Positions 24,274 to 32,939 of a DNA stretch of 37,007 bases are shown here, in pieces. Source of the DNA: Methanomicrobia archaeon (GTDB lineage Archaea > Halobacteriota > Bog-38 > Methanoflorentales > Methanoflorentaceae); assembly GCA_015661395.1 (NCBI GenBank), contig JACWML010000026.1, positions 1 through 37,007 on the forward strand. The letters are read 5' to 3'. A model generated the notes under the pieces. The model was not told the DNA's origin. It did not search any database and saw only the letters and a program-made list of their open reading frames with translations. The stretch's first letter is position 1, and every line of letters begins with the position of its first letter. Made by a program: the position numbers and the translations under genes.

Positions 24274-24639
24274 CTATTCCTCCTCTAGTTTACTGGTCCT
24301 GAGTTTGTCTTTGAGCTCAAGCTTTGTAATCATCACGTTTGAAGGATGAACGGGTCGTGCCACCTCAGACCCATCGGCCTTGTGCACCGTCACGCCGTCA
24401 ATTTCGATCGACTCCTCCTTGAGGTTGACCTTCGCCACCTTTCCTTCACGATCGCGGGAGTCCCCACGAAGCACCTTTACTGTGTCTCCTTTCCGTATTT
24501 GAACCCTTCGACGCTTATATTTATCCGCAAGCTTCTTTTCGAGAGGCGCGTGCAGATACTTCTGACGCACGTGGAGAGGAGCATCAATTCGTGCTTTCCG
24601 CTGTTTCCGCGGTTGCTTAGACGTAACTCTATTTACCAA
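24274..24639 (-). CDS. rpl24: Large-subunit ribosomal protein L24 (uL24)
   Basis: A 121-residue protein (L26 in eukaryotes), an early assembly protein that binds the 5' domain of 23S rRNA. KQPRKQRKARIDAPLHVRQK at the N-terminus and the KOW motif VQIRKGDTVKVLRGDSRDRE are diagnostic. It lies 9 bases after L14 and 1 base before S4e. The length matches other archaeal L24 proteins. Confidence 0.95.
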   Translation of the reverse strand: MVNRVTSKQPRKQRKARIDAPLHVRQKYLHAPLEKKLADKYKRRRVQIRKGDTVKVLRGDSRDREGKVAKVNLKEESIEIDGVTVHKADGSEVARPVHPSNVMITKLELKDKLRTSKLEEE

Positions 24640-24648
24640 TCTGAACCC

Positions 24649-25047
24649 TCACACTATCATTTGAGCGACCGAAGCAATCTTGCCGAAGCGTTCTGCGACT
24701 TCGCGGGCAATTGGCCCCTTGATCTCAGTTCCCCGGGGCTCCCCGTTGTCATCGGTTATGACGGCTGCGTTATCTTCAAACTTCACTCTCGTCCCGTCAG
24801 GCCTTCTGAATTCCTTTTTCTGCCGCACGATCACAGCCTTGAGAATCTGTCGGCGCATGTCAGGCGCTCCTTTTTTGACCGATACTATGACCATCTCGCC
24901 TAATCCCGCCTTGGGTTGCCGCCTCTTAACCCCCCGATACCGTTTGACCGCGATAATCTCAAGGCTTCTTGCCCCCGTATTATCGACGCAGTCAATTTTC
25001 GAGCTCGTTGCGAGCGATCGAGGAATTTTCGCCTTAAGGCTCTTCAT
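24649..25047 (-). CDS. rpl14: Large-subunit ribosomal protein L14 (uL14)
   Basis: A 132-residue protein (L23 in eukaryotes) at the subunit interface. [20 protein letters not shown] is the well-known signature, with [20 protein letters not shown] after it and a C-terminal [20 protein letters not shown]. The ATG overlaps the S17 stop by 4 bases. Confidence 0.96.
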   Translation of the reverse strand: MKSLKAKIPRSLATSSKIDCVDNTGARSLEIIAVKRYRGVKRRQPKAGLGEMVIVSVKKGAPDMRRQILKAVIVRQKKEFRRPDGTRVKFEDNAAVITDDNGEPRGTEIKGPIAREVAERFGKIASVAQMIV

Positions 25048-25364
25048 AGTACTTTAATCACCACGAACGACTTAGTCTTGGACAACGGCCGGCATTCTGC
25101 TAGGCTAACGCGGTCTCCCGTTTTTGCCGCGACGCAATCCGGATTATGAGCGTGTAGTTTCGACTTCCTCTTTTCGTACCTTTCGTACTTCGGAATGTAT
25201 TTCAGGTACTCTCGCTGCACCACAACCGTTCGGGCAGTTTTGTCGCTCACCACCGTACCGTCGATCACCTGCCCCCGCACAGAAAGCGTCCCGTGAAAGG
25301 GACAGTTGCTGTCCTCGCACTCCTCTGTGGGCGCAGCTACGTCAAGGCCAATATTCGTTCGCAT
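25044..25364 (-). CDS. rps17: Small-subunit ribosomal protein S17 (uS17)
   Basis: A 106-residue protein (S11 in eukaryotes) that binds the 5' domain of 16S r[23 protein letters not shown] with its C-x(n)-C-P-F-HG motif and [20 protein letters not shown] are the archaeal signatures. I chose the ATG at 25364, preceded by AGGTGAC, over the longer frame to 25439, because the extra residues overlap the Rpp29 gene and are not family-like. It overlaps L14 by 4 bases. Confidence 0.93.
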   Translation of the reverse strand: MRTNIGLDVAAPTEECEDSNCPFHGTLSVRGQVIDGTVVSDKTARTVVVQREYLKYIPKYERYEKRKSKLHAHNPDCVAAKTGDRVSLAECRPLSKTKSFVVIKVL

Positions 25365-25368
25365 GTTG

Positions 25369-25659
25369 TCACCTGTTGTGCAATTTTCGAATACTCTTTG
25401 CAACGCGGTCTTCCGGGCGCCCCTGGACAAGATCTCCAACTACTCGTACTTTGTCGCCTTCTGGCAGCGTGAATTCAAATGTATTGCGGTGTTTGGCAGC
25501 CGTTTTTTCCTGTCCGCAGCATTCTAATTTGAAAATGTTTCTGCTTTCGTCAATGATACGCCCACTCAAGCCTACGGCGTCCTTGTTAGTGCTCTTCACC
25601 AGCGTCACACGCAAACCAATGAGCTCGTGATTCACGAAGTTCTGAGGAGTGATTCTCAT
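25369..25659 (-). CDS. rnp1: RNase P protein component 1 (Rpp29)
   Basis: A 96-residue protein, the archaeal Pop4/Rpp29 subunit of RNase P, which matures tRNA 5' ends and pairs with Rpp21 on the specificity part of the [23 protein letters not shown] and [17 protein letters not shown] are the conserved Sm-like barrel parts, and [20 protein letters not shown] forms the C-terminus. Its place between L29 and S17 is standard. The SUI1-type initiation factor gene often found between L29 and rnp1 is absent; only 7 bases separate the two. Confidence 0.93.
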   Translation of the reverse strand: MRITPQNFVNHELIGLRVTLVKSTNKDAVGLSGRIIDESRNIFKLECCGQEKTAAKHRNTFEFTLPEGDKVRVVGDLVQGRPEDRVAKSIRKLHNR

Positions 25660-25666
25660 CTAGCAC

Positions 25667-25885
25667 CTATCGACCCGCTGCTCGCATGTTCTTTTGCTCG
25701 TTCATAATTGTCCGGATTCGAGCGATGGTCCGTCGGAGCTCCTTTGGTCTTCCCGGATTCTCTGGAGCGCCGCCTGCAGACACAAGCGCTCTCTCTCTTA
25801 AGAGCTCCGCGATCAAATCGTCAAGCTGCTTGCTTCGTTCATCCGGTTTCATCTTGCGTATCTCTTGGCTCCTCAGTATTGCCAT
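25667..25885 (-). CDS. rpl29: Large-subunit ribosomal protein L29 (uL29)
   Basis: A 72-residue two-helix protein (L35 in eukaryotes) at the exit of the peptide tunnel. The N-terminus [20 protein letters not shown] and the C-terminal [20 protein letters not shown] are typical. The start at 25885 lies inside the S3 gene, a 47-base overlap that is unusually long for this operon. The conserved AILR after Met supports it nevertheless. Confidence 0.93.
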   Translation of the reverse strand: MAILRSQEIRKMKPDERSKQLDDLIAELLRERALVSAGGAPENPGRPKELRRTIARIRTIMNEQKNMRAAGR

Positions 25886-26504
25886 TTGACGCCACCTCTT
25901 CGTCTGGTATTTGTTCGATCAGTCGTATATCGTCAGGAAGTTTGACTCCGGGAGGTACGATGAAGACTTTGACCCCGATGATCCCAAGCTTCCGTTTCGC
26001 GACTGCGTAGCCTTTCATGACCAGCTCTTCAGCAGGTTTTCCGCAGTGCTTTATGTATCCGGCGAGAAACTTCTCGGTTCGCGATCGCGGGCCGGTGATC
26101 TTTCCCGCTAGGATTACTTCGCATCCAAGCGCACCGGCGTCCATAACCCGTTGGAGCGTCGATTGGCCTGCCTTTCTGAAATACCAGCCCCGCTCAAGCG
26201 CGTTAGCTAAGCGGTGCGCCATTATTTGCGCGTTTAGCTCGGGAACTTCAATCTCCTGGACATCGAGCTGTGGGTTGTCGAGCTTGAAATTCGCATCGAG
26301 CTCTCTGGTGACTCGTCTGATCGTTTTGCCGCTCTTTCCGATGATCATTCCGGGTTTCTCTGCGTATAAGGTGATGTGCGTGCCGATAGGAGTGCGGTTG
26401 ATCTCCATGCCACCATAGCCTGCCCGCTCTAGCTCCTTGTTGAAGTACTCGTTCATCTGAGATCTCTTCAAGCCCTCCTCTATGAATTTTTTCTCAATCC
26501 CCAT
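25839..26504 (-). CDS. rps3: Small-subunit ribosomal protein S3 (uS3)
   Basis: A 221-residue protein at the mRNA entry channel. It has an N-terminal KH domain ([20 protein letters not shown]) and a C-terminal S3 domain ([20 protein letters not shown]). An acidic tail of about 20 residues, rich in Glu, Asp and Thr, ends the protein and overlaps L29 by 47 bases. The start overlaps L22 by 11 bases. Confidence 0.95.
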   Translation of the reverse strand: MGIEKKFIEEGLKRSQMNEYFNKELERAGYGGMEINRTPIGTHITLYAEKPGMIIGKSGKTIRRVTRELDANFKLDNPQLDVQEIEVPELNAQIMAHRLANALERGWYFRKAGQSTLQRVMDAGALGCEVILAGKITGPRSRTEKFLAGYIKHCGKPAEELVMKGYAVAKRKLGIIGVKVFIVPPGVKLPDDIRLIEQIPDEEVASNGNTEEPRDTQDETG

Positions 26505-26964
26505 TTTCAGACTCCTGGAGCACGATTTCGACCGTTACCGTGGCCGTGTTCTTTGCGGTGGCGCGTCCCATCGCGCGAGGCATCCTACCTTCAATGACCC
26601 GCCCCCTTCTCGCCAAACTGTGGACGATCTGCATTCGATCCGTATCGAGCCCTTTGTATTCGGCATTCGCTTCCGCGCTCTTTAAGACCGTAAGTATGTC
26701 CCGGGCCGCTTTCTGCGGAAATCGGCCTGCGTCCCATCCACTTAACCCCGCGCGATGTCCGACGCCTGAATTGTGGCGCTTGAACGGCACAGGCTTCTTG
26801 AGCTCAGTAATCCCTTCCAAATGGGATTTGGCTTCTGCGAGCGACTTTCCCCGCAGCTCCCTGCATATCTCCACGCAGTGTCGCGGCGATACGTGAAGCT
26901 CATGGCCTTGCGAACGGGCCGTTTTCTCGGTGTCAAACTCTGCTGAATACTTTGTGAATGCCAT
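26494..26964 (-). CDS. rpl22: Large-subunit ribosomal protein L22 (uL22)
   Basis: A 156-residue protein (L17 in eukaryotes) whose hairpin lines the peptide exit tunnel. [40 protein letters not shown] and the C-terminal [20 protein letters not shown] are family features. It starts 4 bases after the S19 stop and overlaps S3 by 11 bases. Confidence 0.95.
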   Translation of the reverse strand: MAFTKYSAEFDTEKTARSQGHELHVSPRHCVEICRELRGKSLAEAKSHLEGITELKKPVPFKRHNSGVGHRAGLSGWDAGRFPQKAARDILTVLKSAEANAEYKGLDTDRMQIVHSLARRGRVIEGRMPRAMGRATAKNTATVTVEIVLQESENGD

Positions 26965-26968
26965 TAGA

Positions 26969-27379
26969 TCACTTCAGTGGAACATATCTACTGGATCGTG
27001 TCGCTCCCACGCCCGGACCGCCGTGTGATACCCGTCGCCTTGTGAGCGCGTATTCCCCAAGGTAATGCCCTATCATTTCCGGCATAATCTCGAGGATGGC
27101 GAACGTCTTTCCATCGTGGACTCCGATCGAGGTGCCGACCATCTCAGGGAGAACGATCATGTCCCTCTGATGGGTGCGGATGGTTTTTCCCTCTCGTATC
27201 TTTTGCAAAAGCTTCTTTTGGTCTTCCGTGAGTTCTCTCTTGAGCTTTCTGCGTTGACGCGCAGGAAAGAGCTGAGCCAATTTATCGAGCTCCATGTCCT
27301 TGAGCTCCTCGAGGGAATGCCCCCTATACGAGAACTCTTCCTTTCGGCGTGGCGCTTCCACTTTTCTTCTCTTAGCCAT
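26969..27379 (-). CDS. rps19: Small-subunit ribosomal protein S19 (uS19)
   Basis: A 136-residue protein (S15 in eukaryotes) in the head of the small subunit, near the A-site finger. The N-terminal [20 protein letters not shown] is the archaeal extension; [20 protein letters not shown] and the C-terminal [20 protein letters not shown] form the conserved core. L2 ends upstream with a 23-base gap. Confidence 0.95.
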   Translation of the reverse strand: MAKRRKVEAPRRKEEFSYRGHSLEELKDMELDKLAQLFPARQRRKLKRELTEDQKKLLQKIREGKTIRTHQRDMIVLPEMVGTSIGVHDGKTFAILEIMPEMIGHYLGEYALTRRRVSHGGPGVGATRSSRYVPLK

Positions 27380-27402
27380 ACTTTCACCAGCTCTTTGTTT
27401 GA

Positions 27403-28116
27403 CTATCGTTTACCCGTGCGGCGAGCTGCAATGCTGCCAACTTTCCGACCCGGCGGAGCATTGCGGCTGACCGTTTTTGGGCGGCCCGGATGCTGCCACC
27501 CGCCACCGCCGAATGGGTGGTCTACCACGTTCATGGCAACCCCGCGCACACGAGGATATTTTGCTGCTCTTGAACGCATCTTATGGAACTTCTTGCCTGC
27601 TTTGACAAAGGGCTTGTCAAGGCGCCCTCCACCTGCCACCATTCCTATCATTGCTCGACAATGCGGATGGAGCCATTTCATTTCGCCACTGGGCAGTTGC
27701 ACGACAGTTTTTTGCACGTCGTGCGCGATCAGCATCCCATAGACGCCGGATGCCCGCGCGAAACACCCTCCGTCGCCAGGTTGGGATTCAATACTGCAGA
27801 TCGGCACCCCTTCCGGGATTTCGGCAAGCGGCAGAATATTGCCAGCTTTGACCTCTGCTGACGCTCCGCACGCGATTTCATCGCCCACGCAAAGGCCCTC
27901 TGGCACTAATACCAAGCGCTCCGTTCCGTCCGCCAACTCAACTCGCGCTATCGGGGCGCTGCGGGCAGGGTCGTGCAGGATTTCGACTACGCGCGCTTTC
28001 ACGGCCTCATCCTTGTCAGCTTTGATCAATTTCAAGGCCGCCTTATAGCGGTGAGACGGTGCCCGATAAGTCGGTGTTCCCTTGCCCCGATTTTGCGATA
28101 TAATTCTCTTGCCCAT
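27403..28116 (-). CDS. rpl2: Large-subunit ribosomal protein L2 (uL2)
   Basis: A 237-residue protein (L8 in eukaryotes), needed for the peptidyl transferase centre and subunit joining. The N-terminus [20 protein letters not shown] and the functional loop [20 protein letters not shown], with the conserved His, are present. The C-terminal [20 protein letters not shown] closes the protein. L23 lies 12 bases upstream. Confidence 0.96.
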   Translation of the reverse strand: MGKRIISQNRGKGTPTYRAPSHRYKAALKLIKADKDEAVKARVVEILHDPARSAPIARVELADGTERLVLVPEGLCVGDEIACGASAEVKAGNILPLAEIPEGVPICSIESQPGDGGCFARASGVYGMLIAHDVQKTVVQLPSGEMKWLHPHCRAMIGMVAGGGRLDKPFVKAGKKFHKMRSRAAKYPRVRGVAMNVVDHPFGGGGWQHPGRPKTVSRNAPPGRKVGSIAARRTGKR

Positions 28117-28128
28117 GTCCCGACTCCG

Positions 28129-28374
28129 TTAGAAGATTCCAAGTTTTGATGCGATCTCTTCAGCAGAATCGTCGCTTGAAAGCGTAATAGTAGCTTTCTT
28201 GAACCCTTTGGGTGTAATGAGCGTCTTCACGTCGACGACCGTGACGTCATAGATTTCTTCCACCGCTTTTCTTATGTCGTCTTTTGTATCTTCGACGTCA
28301 GCGATGAAGGTGAGCTTGTTCTCTCTGTCAAGCTGAGCTGTCGCCTTCTCGGTTACATACGCGTGTTTCAACAT
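28129..28374 (-). CDS. rpl23: Large-subunit ribosomal protein L23 (uL23)
   Basis: An 81-residue protein at the tunnel exit, the docking point for SRP and SecY. HAYVTEKATAQLDRENKLTF and RKAVEEIYDVTVVDVKTLIT give the family pattern. The length matches archaeal L23. It is 4 bases after L4. Confidence 0.95.
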   Translation of the reverse strand: MLKHAYVTEKATAQLDRENKLTFIADVEDTKDDIRKAVEEIYDVTVVDVKTLITPKGFKKATITLSSDDSAEEIASKLGIF

Positions 28375-28378
28375 GACT

Positions 28379-29122
28379 CTACCCTTTTCCTAAGGCATTT
28401 ATCGCCGACTGGGTCCAAATTGTTAGTCTACCGGCGTGCGTACCCGGAGCTAGAAGCTCGATGTTTAACTGATCCACCGCTACGACATCAACTCCGGGCA
28501 AATTACGCGCGGCCAACACGGGCCTCGTGCAGATGATGAGGACGCTCTTTTTGTTCTTATAGCGTCGGCCCCGCCGCTTGCCTTTCCCGGCGCGCACGCG
28601 TTTGCCGCGTTTCGCTTTCTCTACGTCTTGCCAGACGTTCAGCGCGGCCAGTACTTCTGCTATTTCACTGGTCGTGGCCAACTCTTCGAAGGCGTCATCA
28701 AGTATGAGCGGAAGGGTTCCTTCAAACCGATGACCTCGCGCTTTGACTAGATCAGGTTTTGCCGTGGCTGCGATTGCAGATCGCATCGCTTTCTGCCTTT
28801 CCTTCCTGTTTATCTTCTCGAAAAATACCCTCTTTGAGTTTGGCGGATGTGCTTTTCTTCCGCCTACGGCTTGCGGCACCCTCGCGACCCTGCTGGAGTT
28901 CTTCAATCGCGGGACTTGCGCAACTCCGCGCCCCGAACCCCACGATTCCGCCGAGGTCTTAAGGCCCGCCGTGGGCTGCGGTCCATACGCCTGCCTCCTG
29001 TTTGCCTGCGAAACGACGACTGCCTTTTTTATAAGATCTGGGCGGTAGAGTTCGTCGAAAAGCTCCGGCAGATCGATTTTCTTCTTGGCCTTTCCCTTCA
29101 GACTCATTAGTCGCCCCTTCAT
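28379..29122 (-). CDS. rpl4: Large-subunit ribosomal protein L4 (uL4)
   Basis: A 247-residue protein of archaeal/eukaryotic L4 type, with a long loop that reaches the peptide tunnel. The N-terminal strand LKGKAKKKIDLPELFDELYR and VVVSQANRRQAYGPQPTAGL are typical, as are GSGRGVAQVPRLKNSSRVAR and the C-terminal NLPGVDVVAVDQLNIELLAP. I kept the start at 29122 because MKGRLMSLKG aligns with the usual N-terminus; an ATG five codons on is possible. It is 1 base from L3. Confidence 0.94.
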   Translation of the reverse strand: MKGRLMSLKGKAKKKIDLPELFDELYRPDLIKKAVVVSQANRRQAYGPQPTAGLKTSAESWGSGRGVAQVPRLKNSSRVARVPQAVGGRKAHPPNSKRVFFEKINRKERQKAMRSAIAATAKPDLVKARGHRFEGTLPLILDDAFEELATTSEIAEVLAALNVWQDVEKAKRGKRVRAGKGKRRGRRYKNKKSVLIICTRPVLAARNLPGVDVVAVDQLNIELLAPGTHAGRLTIWTQSAINALGKG

Positions 29123-29123
29123 C

Positions 29124-30116
29124 TCATCTCACTCCTTGCTTCGATCGAACGCTAACGTAGCTCAGATCAGGAACTGTTGGTGCGGTTTTGTGCGGCCTCG
29201 TGGCCGATCTCATTCTAATGAGCCTTTTTGCAGGTCCTGGAATCGATCCGTGGAGAAGAACGTAAGCGCCTCGAACGAGCCCATATTTGACGAATCCGCC
29301 CGCAGGAGTCACTAAAGCTCCGTCCGGCCCGATTTTAAGAATTCGCTTATTGTACTCAGTTCTTTGTTGATAGCCCATCTGACCGAGTTGGGGGACTGTC
29401 CACCTAACACGCGCTGGGTTCCACGGACCAAGATTCCCGATGTGGCGCCCCTTGCCACCCCTGAACGCTTTTCGATCCTGGATGGTGACGCCCCACCTCT
29501 TGACTGGCCCCTGAACCCCTTTGCCCTTTGTCACTGCGATTACGTCGACTAGCATACCTTCTTTGAAGACGTCTACAGCGTCAATTTCTTTCCCTAGGAT
29601 ATCGTCCGCGTATGTATACGCAGCGCTTACATCGCCCCCCCCAACAGGCACTTCCATCAGTTCAGGCACCTTCTTTGGAATGCCACTCACCGCCGCTGGC
29701 GAGGTGTAAACCAGCACGCGGATCTCGTCTGCACCGTCGAAACTCCCCTCACGGGGTGCTGCCTCCTTGGGAAGCGGCCTGCGCTTTGCAACTTCGCCTC
29801 CGATATTTCCGGCCCAAGCTTCGAGCACAATACGCTTTCCATAGGGCGTCTTACGATAGGTCCGTACTGCCGCTACTTTCATTGCGGGAGTTTCGACGAC
29901 AGTGGCAGGCACGCTTATCTCTAAGCCTTCAGTTGGGCTATTAGGGGAATCATCGACTAAGATCACGTGCGTCATCCCAGCTTTGTAGCCCGCGAATCCC
30001 AGTATTCGCGGCTCATCTTGCTCTGGCCAGGAGCGGATTCTCGGCACTTCGCTCTTTGCCCTCTTTCGGGGGCTATAGGCGAGCGATCCGCGTCTCGGAC
30101 GATGTCTTTTTGTCAT
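29124..30116 (-). CDS. rpl3: Large-subunit ribosomal protein L3 (uL3)
   Basis: A 330-residue archaeal L3, the first ribosomal protein of the operon and an early assembly factor. The N-terminus RHRPRRGSLAYSPRKRAKSE, GFAGYKAGMTHVILVDDSPN and DVIAVTKGKGVQGPVKRWGV are diagnostic. TVPQLGQMGYQQRTEYNKRI follows. The start at 30116 is 9 bases after the SPOUT gene stop. Confidence 0.96.
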   Translation of the reverse strand: MTKRHRPRRGSLAYSPRKRAKSEVPRIRSWPEQDEPRILGFAGYKAGMTHVILVDDSPNSPTEGLEISVPATVVETPAMKVAAVRTYRKTPYGKRIVLEAWAGNIGGEVAKRRPLPKEAAPREGSFDGADEIRVLVYTSPAAVSGIPKKVPELMEVPVGGGDVSAAYTYADDILGKEIDAVDVFKEGMLVDVIAVTKGKGVQGPVKRWGVTIQDRKAFRGGKGRHIGNLGPWNPARVRWTVPQLGQMGYQQRTEYNKRILKIGPDGALVTPAGGFVKYGLVRGAYVLLHGSIPGPAKRLIRMRSATRPHKTAPTVPDLSYVSVRSKQGVR

Positions 30117-30125
30117 TGGTTTACC

Positions 30126-30923
30126 TCATGTTGATTCGTGCAGCGCGATATTGAACACGCTCAACGTGGCCACGATAGCTTCTTCTGTGCGCACCGTCTC
30201 TGTCCCTTGCTGCGGAATCGTATTGACGACAAAGTCTGACGCATCCCCCAGCGACAGCCCCGCTTCCTGGAATAACGCTTCTACTCCGCGGTTGGGAGCC
30301 CCAAATACGAAAGTCATCGATTCTGCGCCTCTCCTTGCTATTTCATTGTGTATAGCGGGACTTATTGCCTGTCCGTGCCTCGAGGTGGCTATGACCAACC
30401 CCTCCAACGCGTCTGCGATGCTATCGACCACCCGGACCGAATACCCCCAATACTGCGGCGGCTTCTCAATCAGTTCGACTTCAAGCGGATCTCGCGAAAA
30501 GATCTTAACTGTCACGCGCTCCCCTTTGCGCAACGTGGCTGTTCGCAAAAGGGCCGGGCAATCCAAACCGATTTCAACCCAAGCGCAGTCAGTTCCGACG
30601 TCTATCACAATTCCTTCTCGAATGTCATCACGCGGCCGCGCGTGATGAGGGGTTTTCAACGGGGGAACCACCCCGACGGATCTCAACTCATTTGAGCGCG
30701 GGAAAAGCAGCTTTCGAAGGTACTGCGGCGCCTCCATGTACTGCAATATCGACGCGATGAATCGGCTGTCATCGTACGCAGCGTCACGGTAAATCGTAAC
30801 GCGTTGCACCCTGAATATTGCCGCCGCCCGAGCGACTTGTCCGACTTTGTATGTCTTTATTTTCTGATCGGCGGTTTCGATGGTCAAGGACGAGGGGATT
30901 GCGAGCTGTATCTTGGGGTGCAT
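30126..30923 (-). CDS. SPOUT-superfamily RNA methylase (DUF171 type)
   Basis: A 265-residue protein of the archaeal SPOUT family (MTH1-like), which sits upstream of L3 in many Euryarchaeota. The N-terminal half holds VGQVARAAAIFRVQRVTIYR and YMEAPQYLRKLLFPRSNELR, and an inserted OB-like domain with REGIVIDVGTDCAWVEIGLD. The C-terminal part ends with FVFGAPNRGVEALFQEAGLS and NTIPQQGTETVRTEEAIVAT, the knotted SAM-binding region. The target is probably rRNA. It heads the superoperon. The start at 30923 is the only ATG before the conserved region. Confidence 0.85.
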   Translation of the reverse strand: MHPKIQLAIPSSLTIETADQKIKTYKVGQVARAAAIFRVQRVTIYRDAAYDDSRFIASILQYMEAPQYLRKLLFPRSNELRSVGVVPPLKTPHHARPRDDIREGIVIDVGTDCAWVEIGLDCPALLRTATLRKGERVTVKIFSRDPLEVELIEKPPQYWGYSVRVVDSIADALEGLVIATSRHGQAISPAIHNEIARRGAESMTFVFGAPNRGVEALFQEAGLSLGDASDFVVNTIPQQGTETVRTEEAIVATLSVFNIALHEST

Positions 30924-30959
30924 CTTTGCACATTCTGCGTGATAACGCCTGACCCGTGT

Positions 30960-30972
30960 AGTTTTTAAAAGT
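30960..30972 (-). promoter_or_regulatory. TATA box of the ribosomal superoperon
   Basis: The minus strand reads CTTTTAAAAAC at 30961-30971, about 40 bases before the SPOUT gene ATG, placing transcription start near 30940. A second candidate, CCTTTAAGTAG, lies near 30983-30993. Confidence 0.45.
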
Positions 30973-31032
30973 GCAACAAAGCTACTTAAAGGTTTCTGAC
31001 GCTGCTGCGGCTCGCGTCACGCGATTCCGATA

Positions 31033-31060
31033 CTCCTAAATAAGGTAAAACCTATATAAA
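31033..31060 (+). promoter_or_regulatory. TATA boxes of the cation-efflux gene
   Basis: Two plus-strand elements, TAAATAAG (31037-31044) and TATATAAA (31053-31060), lie before the ATG at 31070. The first gives a start about at the ATG, so a leaderless mRNA; the second would start inside the present frame. The first fits the chosen start better. Confidence 0.35.
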
Positions 31061-31069
31061 CGGCCAAGA

Positions 31070-31957
31070 ATGGACGACGCCAGCGGCGCAGCCCAAAAGC
31101 TCCACGCTGCAACTTTTTCAGTTTTTGTCAATGTGCTCCTGCTCTCCATGAAAATTATCGTGGGGGTTGCAAGTGGGAGTCTAGGAATGCTGGCTGAAGC
31201 GGCCCATTCGCTGCTCGACCTTCTTGCCTCGGGCTTTGCTTACACGGGCATCAGAAGCGCAAATAGGCCACTCGATGAAGAACATCCCTATGGGCACGAG
31301 AAGTTCGAAAACTTTTCAAGCCTCGTACAGACCGCACTTCTTGGCGTTACAAGCATATGGATCTTCTATGAGGCGGGCCTGCGACTTCTCACAGGATTTG
31401 CTATCCAGATAGACAATACACTTTATTACGCCATCGCCATTATGGTTTTTGCCATTATCGCAGATTTCAGCGTTTCAAGGTATCTGTTTCAAAACGCCCG
31501 AAAATACGGAAGTTCGGCCTTAGAGGCCGACGCTTATCACTTCTCAACGGACATCTATAGCTCGGCAGCTGTGCTTCTCGGCTTGGTGGCAGCCAAGTTT
31601 GGTTATGCCGTCGTCGACCCTTTGGCCGCGATCTTCGTCGCGATCATAATGCTTACGACTTCTATCCGGCTCGGGCGAAAAACGACTCGGGTCCTCGTCG
31701 ACGCCGCCCCACCGAAGGAAATAACGTCAAAAATCAGAGACGTTATAACGGATAACCGCGACATAACTGCCTTCCATAGTCTCCGGGCCCGGCAAGCCGG
31801 CAGCAGCATATTCGTGGATGTAAGCATCCATGTCCGGCCGAACCTTAGTCTTGAAGACGCTCACAACATCGCCAACGAACTGGAAAAAGACATAAAAACG
31901 CGCGTGTCAAACGTTAAGGAGGCCATTATTCACATTGAACCGGAGACGTCCACGTGA
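31070..31957 (+). CDS. Cation diffusion facilitator (zinc/iron/manganese efflux)
   Basis: A 295-residue CDF carrier that exchanges cytoplasmic divalent metal for protons. Six membrane helices fill residues 15-205. The metal site is formed by HSLLD (His46, Asp50) in helix 2 and HFSTD (His157, Asp161) in helix 5. The HxxxD in both helices is seen in zinc-type and related carriers; exact metal choice is not certain. The cytosolic C-terminal domain (about 210-290) has the ferredoxin-like fold with VDVSIHVRPNLSLEDAHNIA. The downstream beta-RFAP synthase gene starts 8 bases after the stop. Confidence 0.9.
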   Translation: MDDASGAAQKLHAATFSVFVNVLLLSMKIIVGVASGSLGMLAEAAHSLLDLLASGFAYTGIRSANRPLDEEHPYGHEKFENFSSLVQTALLGVTSIWIFYEAGLRLLTGFAIQIDNTLYYAIAIMVFAIIADFSVSRYLFQNARKYGSSALEADAYHFSTDIYSSAAVLLGLVAAKFGYAVVDPLAAIFVAIIMLTTSIRLGRKTTRVLVDAAPPKEITSKIRDVITDNRDITAFHSLRARQAGSSIFVDVSIHVRPNLSLEDAHNIANELEKDIKTRVSNVKEAIIHIEPETST

Positions 31958-31964
31958 AAAAGAC

Positions 31965-32939
31965 ATGATCGAAGTAGTAACGCCATCGAGACTTCATATC
32001 ACCCTTATTGATTTGAACGGCTCCCTTGGACGCATTGATGGTAGCGTCGGACTGGCTCTCGACTTTCCATCCGTGAAAATCAACGCGCGAGAAGATGCTC
32101 AGCTATCCGTCTCGGGAAACACAACATTCAAAGACCGAATCAAGAGAGCAGCGTCAGCGATCATGACGCAGCACGACGTCGGCGGCGTAGCGATCGAGGT
32201 CGTTGACGAATATCCGGCTCACGTTGGACTAGGCTCGGGAACCCAAGTCGCGCTAGCAGTCGGAACGGCGATAAGCGAACTCTACGACCTGCGCTTGACG
32301 CCAAAGGCTATCGCACGATTGACAGGGAGGGGGGGCACCTCAGGCATCGGCGTCGCGGCGTTCGAGCGAGGTGGCTTCATCATTGATGGGGGGCACAGAG
32401 GCAAGACGGCGTTCTTGCCATCGTCGGCTTCTGGAGAATATGCCCCAGCGCCAATGATCGTCAGTCACGATTTTCCGGATTGGACGATCGTTCTTGCCAT
32501 ACCAAATCTACGTGGCGCGAGCGACAAACGCGAGATCTCTATATTTAAACAAAACTGCCCACTGCCGCTCACCGAGATCCAAGAGCTGTGTCACGTTATT
32601 TTAATGGAAATGCTTCCGGCAGTCGTGGAACAAGACATCGAAAGTTTCGGCCGATCGATCGATCGAGTTCAGATGCTAGGTTTCAAGCGCCGAGAACTTG
32701 AACTGCAGCCATTTTGTGCGCACCTCGTTCGATTCATGCGAGAGAACGGGGCGTTCGGTGCAGGAATGAGCTCATTTGGCCCCGCCGTATATGGGATAGC
32801 CGACGGAAAGCGGCTGCAAACGGCAGTTCAGCGTTACTTGGACGCGACTATCGGAGGCGAAGTTCACGCGGTAAAAGCGCAAAACAGCGGTGCGCACGTC
32901 CGCGAGATCTCGTTTGGCCAACAGGCTCCGGATTCCTGA
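31965..32939 (+). CDS. Beta-ribofuranosylaminobenzene 5'-phosphate synthase
   Basis: A 324-residue GHMP-kinase-like enzyme that joins PRPP with p-aminobenzoate or 4-hydroxybenzoate and releases CO2 and pyrophosphate. This is the first committed step to the arylamine part of methanopterin. IEVVTPSRLHITLIDLNGSL at the N-terminus and the GHMP loop AHVGLGSGTQVALAVG (about 84-99) are diagnostic, with GRGGTSGIGVAAFERGGFII after them. I start at the ATG at 31965 rather than at 31935, since the upstream part overlaps the CDF gene and is not family-like. The stop is directly followed by the ATG of a chorismate-lyase-like gene. Confidence 0.9.
   Translation: MIEVVTPSRLHITLIDLNGSLGRIDGSVGLALDFPSVKINAREDAQLSVSGNTTFKDRIKRAASAIMTQHDVGGVAIEVVDEYPAHVGLGSGTQVALAVGTAISELYDLRLTPKAIARLTGRGGTSGIGVAAFERGGFIIDGGHRGKTAFLPSSASGEYAPAPMIVSHDFPDWTIVLAIPNLRGASDKREISIFKQNCPLPLTEIQELCHVILMEMLPAVVEQDIESFGRSIDRVQMLGFKRRELELQPFCAHLVRFMRENGAFGAGMSSFGPAVYGIADGKRLQTAVQRYLDATIGGEVHAVKAQNSGAHVREISFGQQAPDS

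Noticed and set aside
25365-25439. N-terminal extension of S17 by 25 residues.
   Set aside because: It overlaps the Rpp29 gene, is not family-like, and a good ribosome site precedes the inner ATG.
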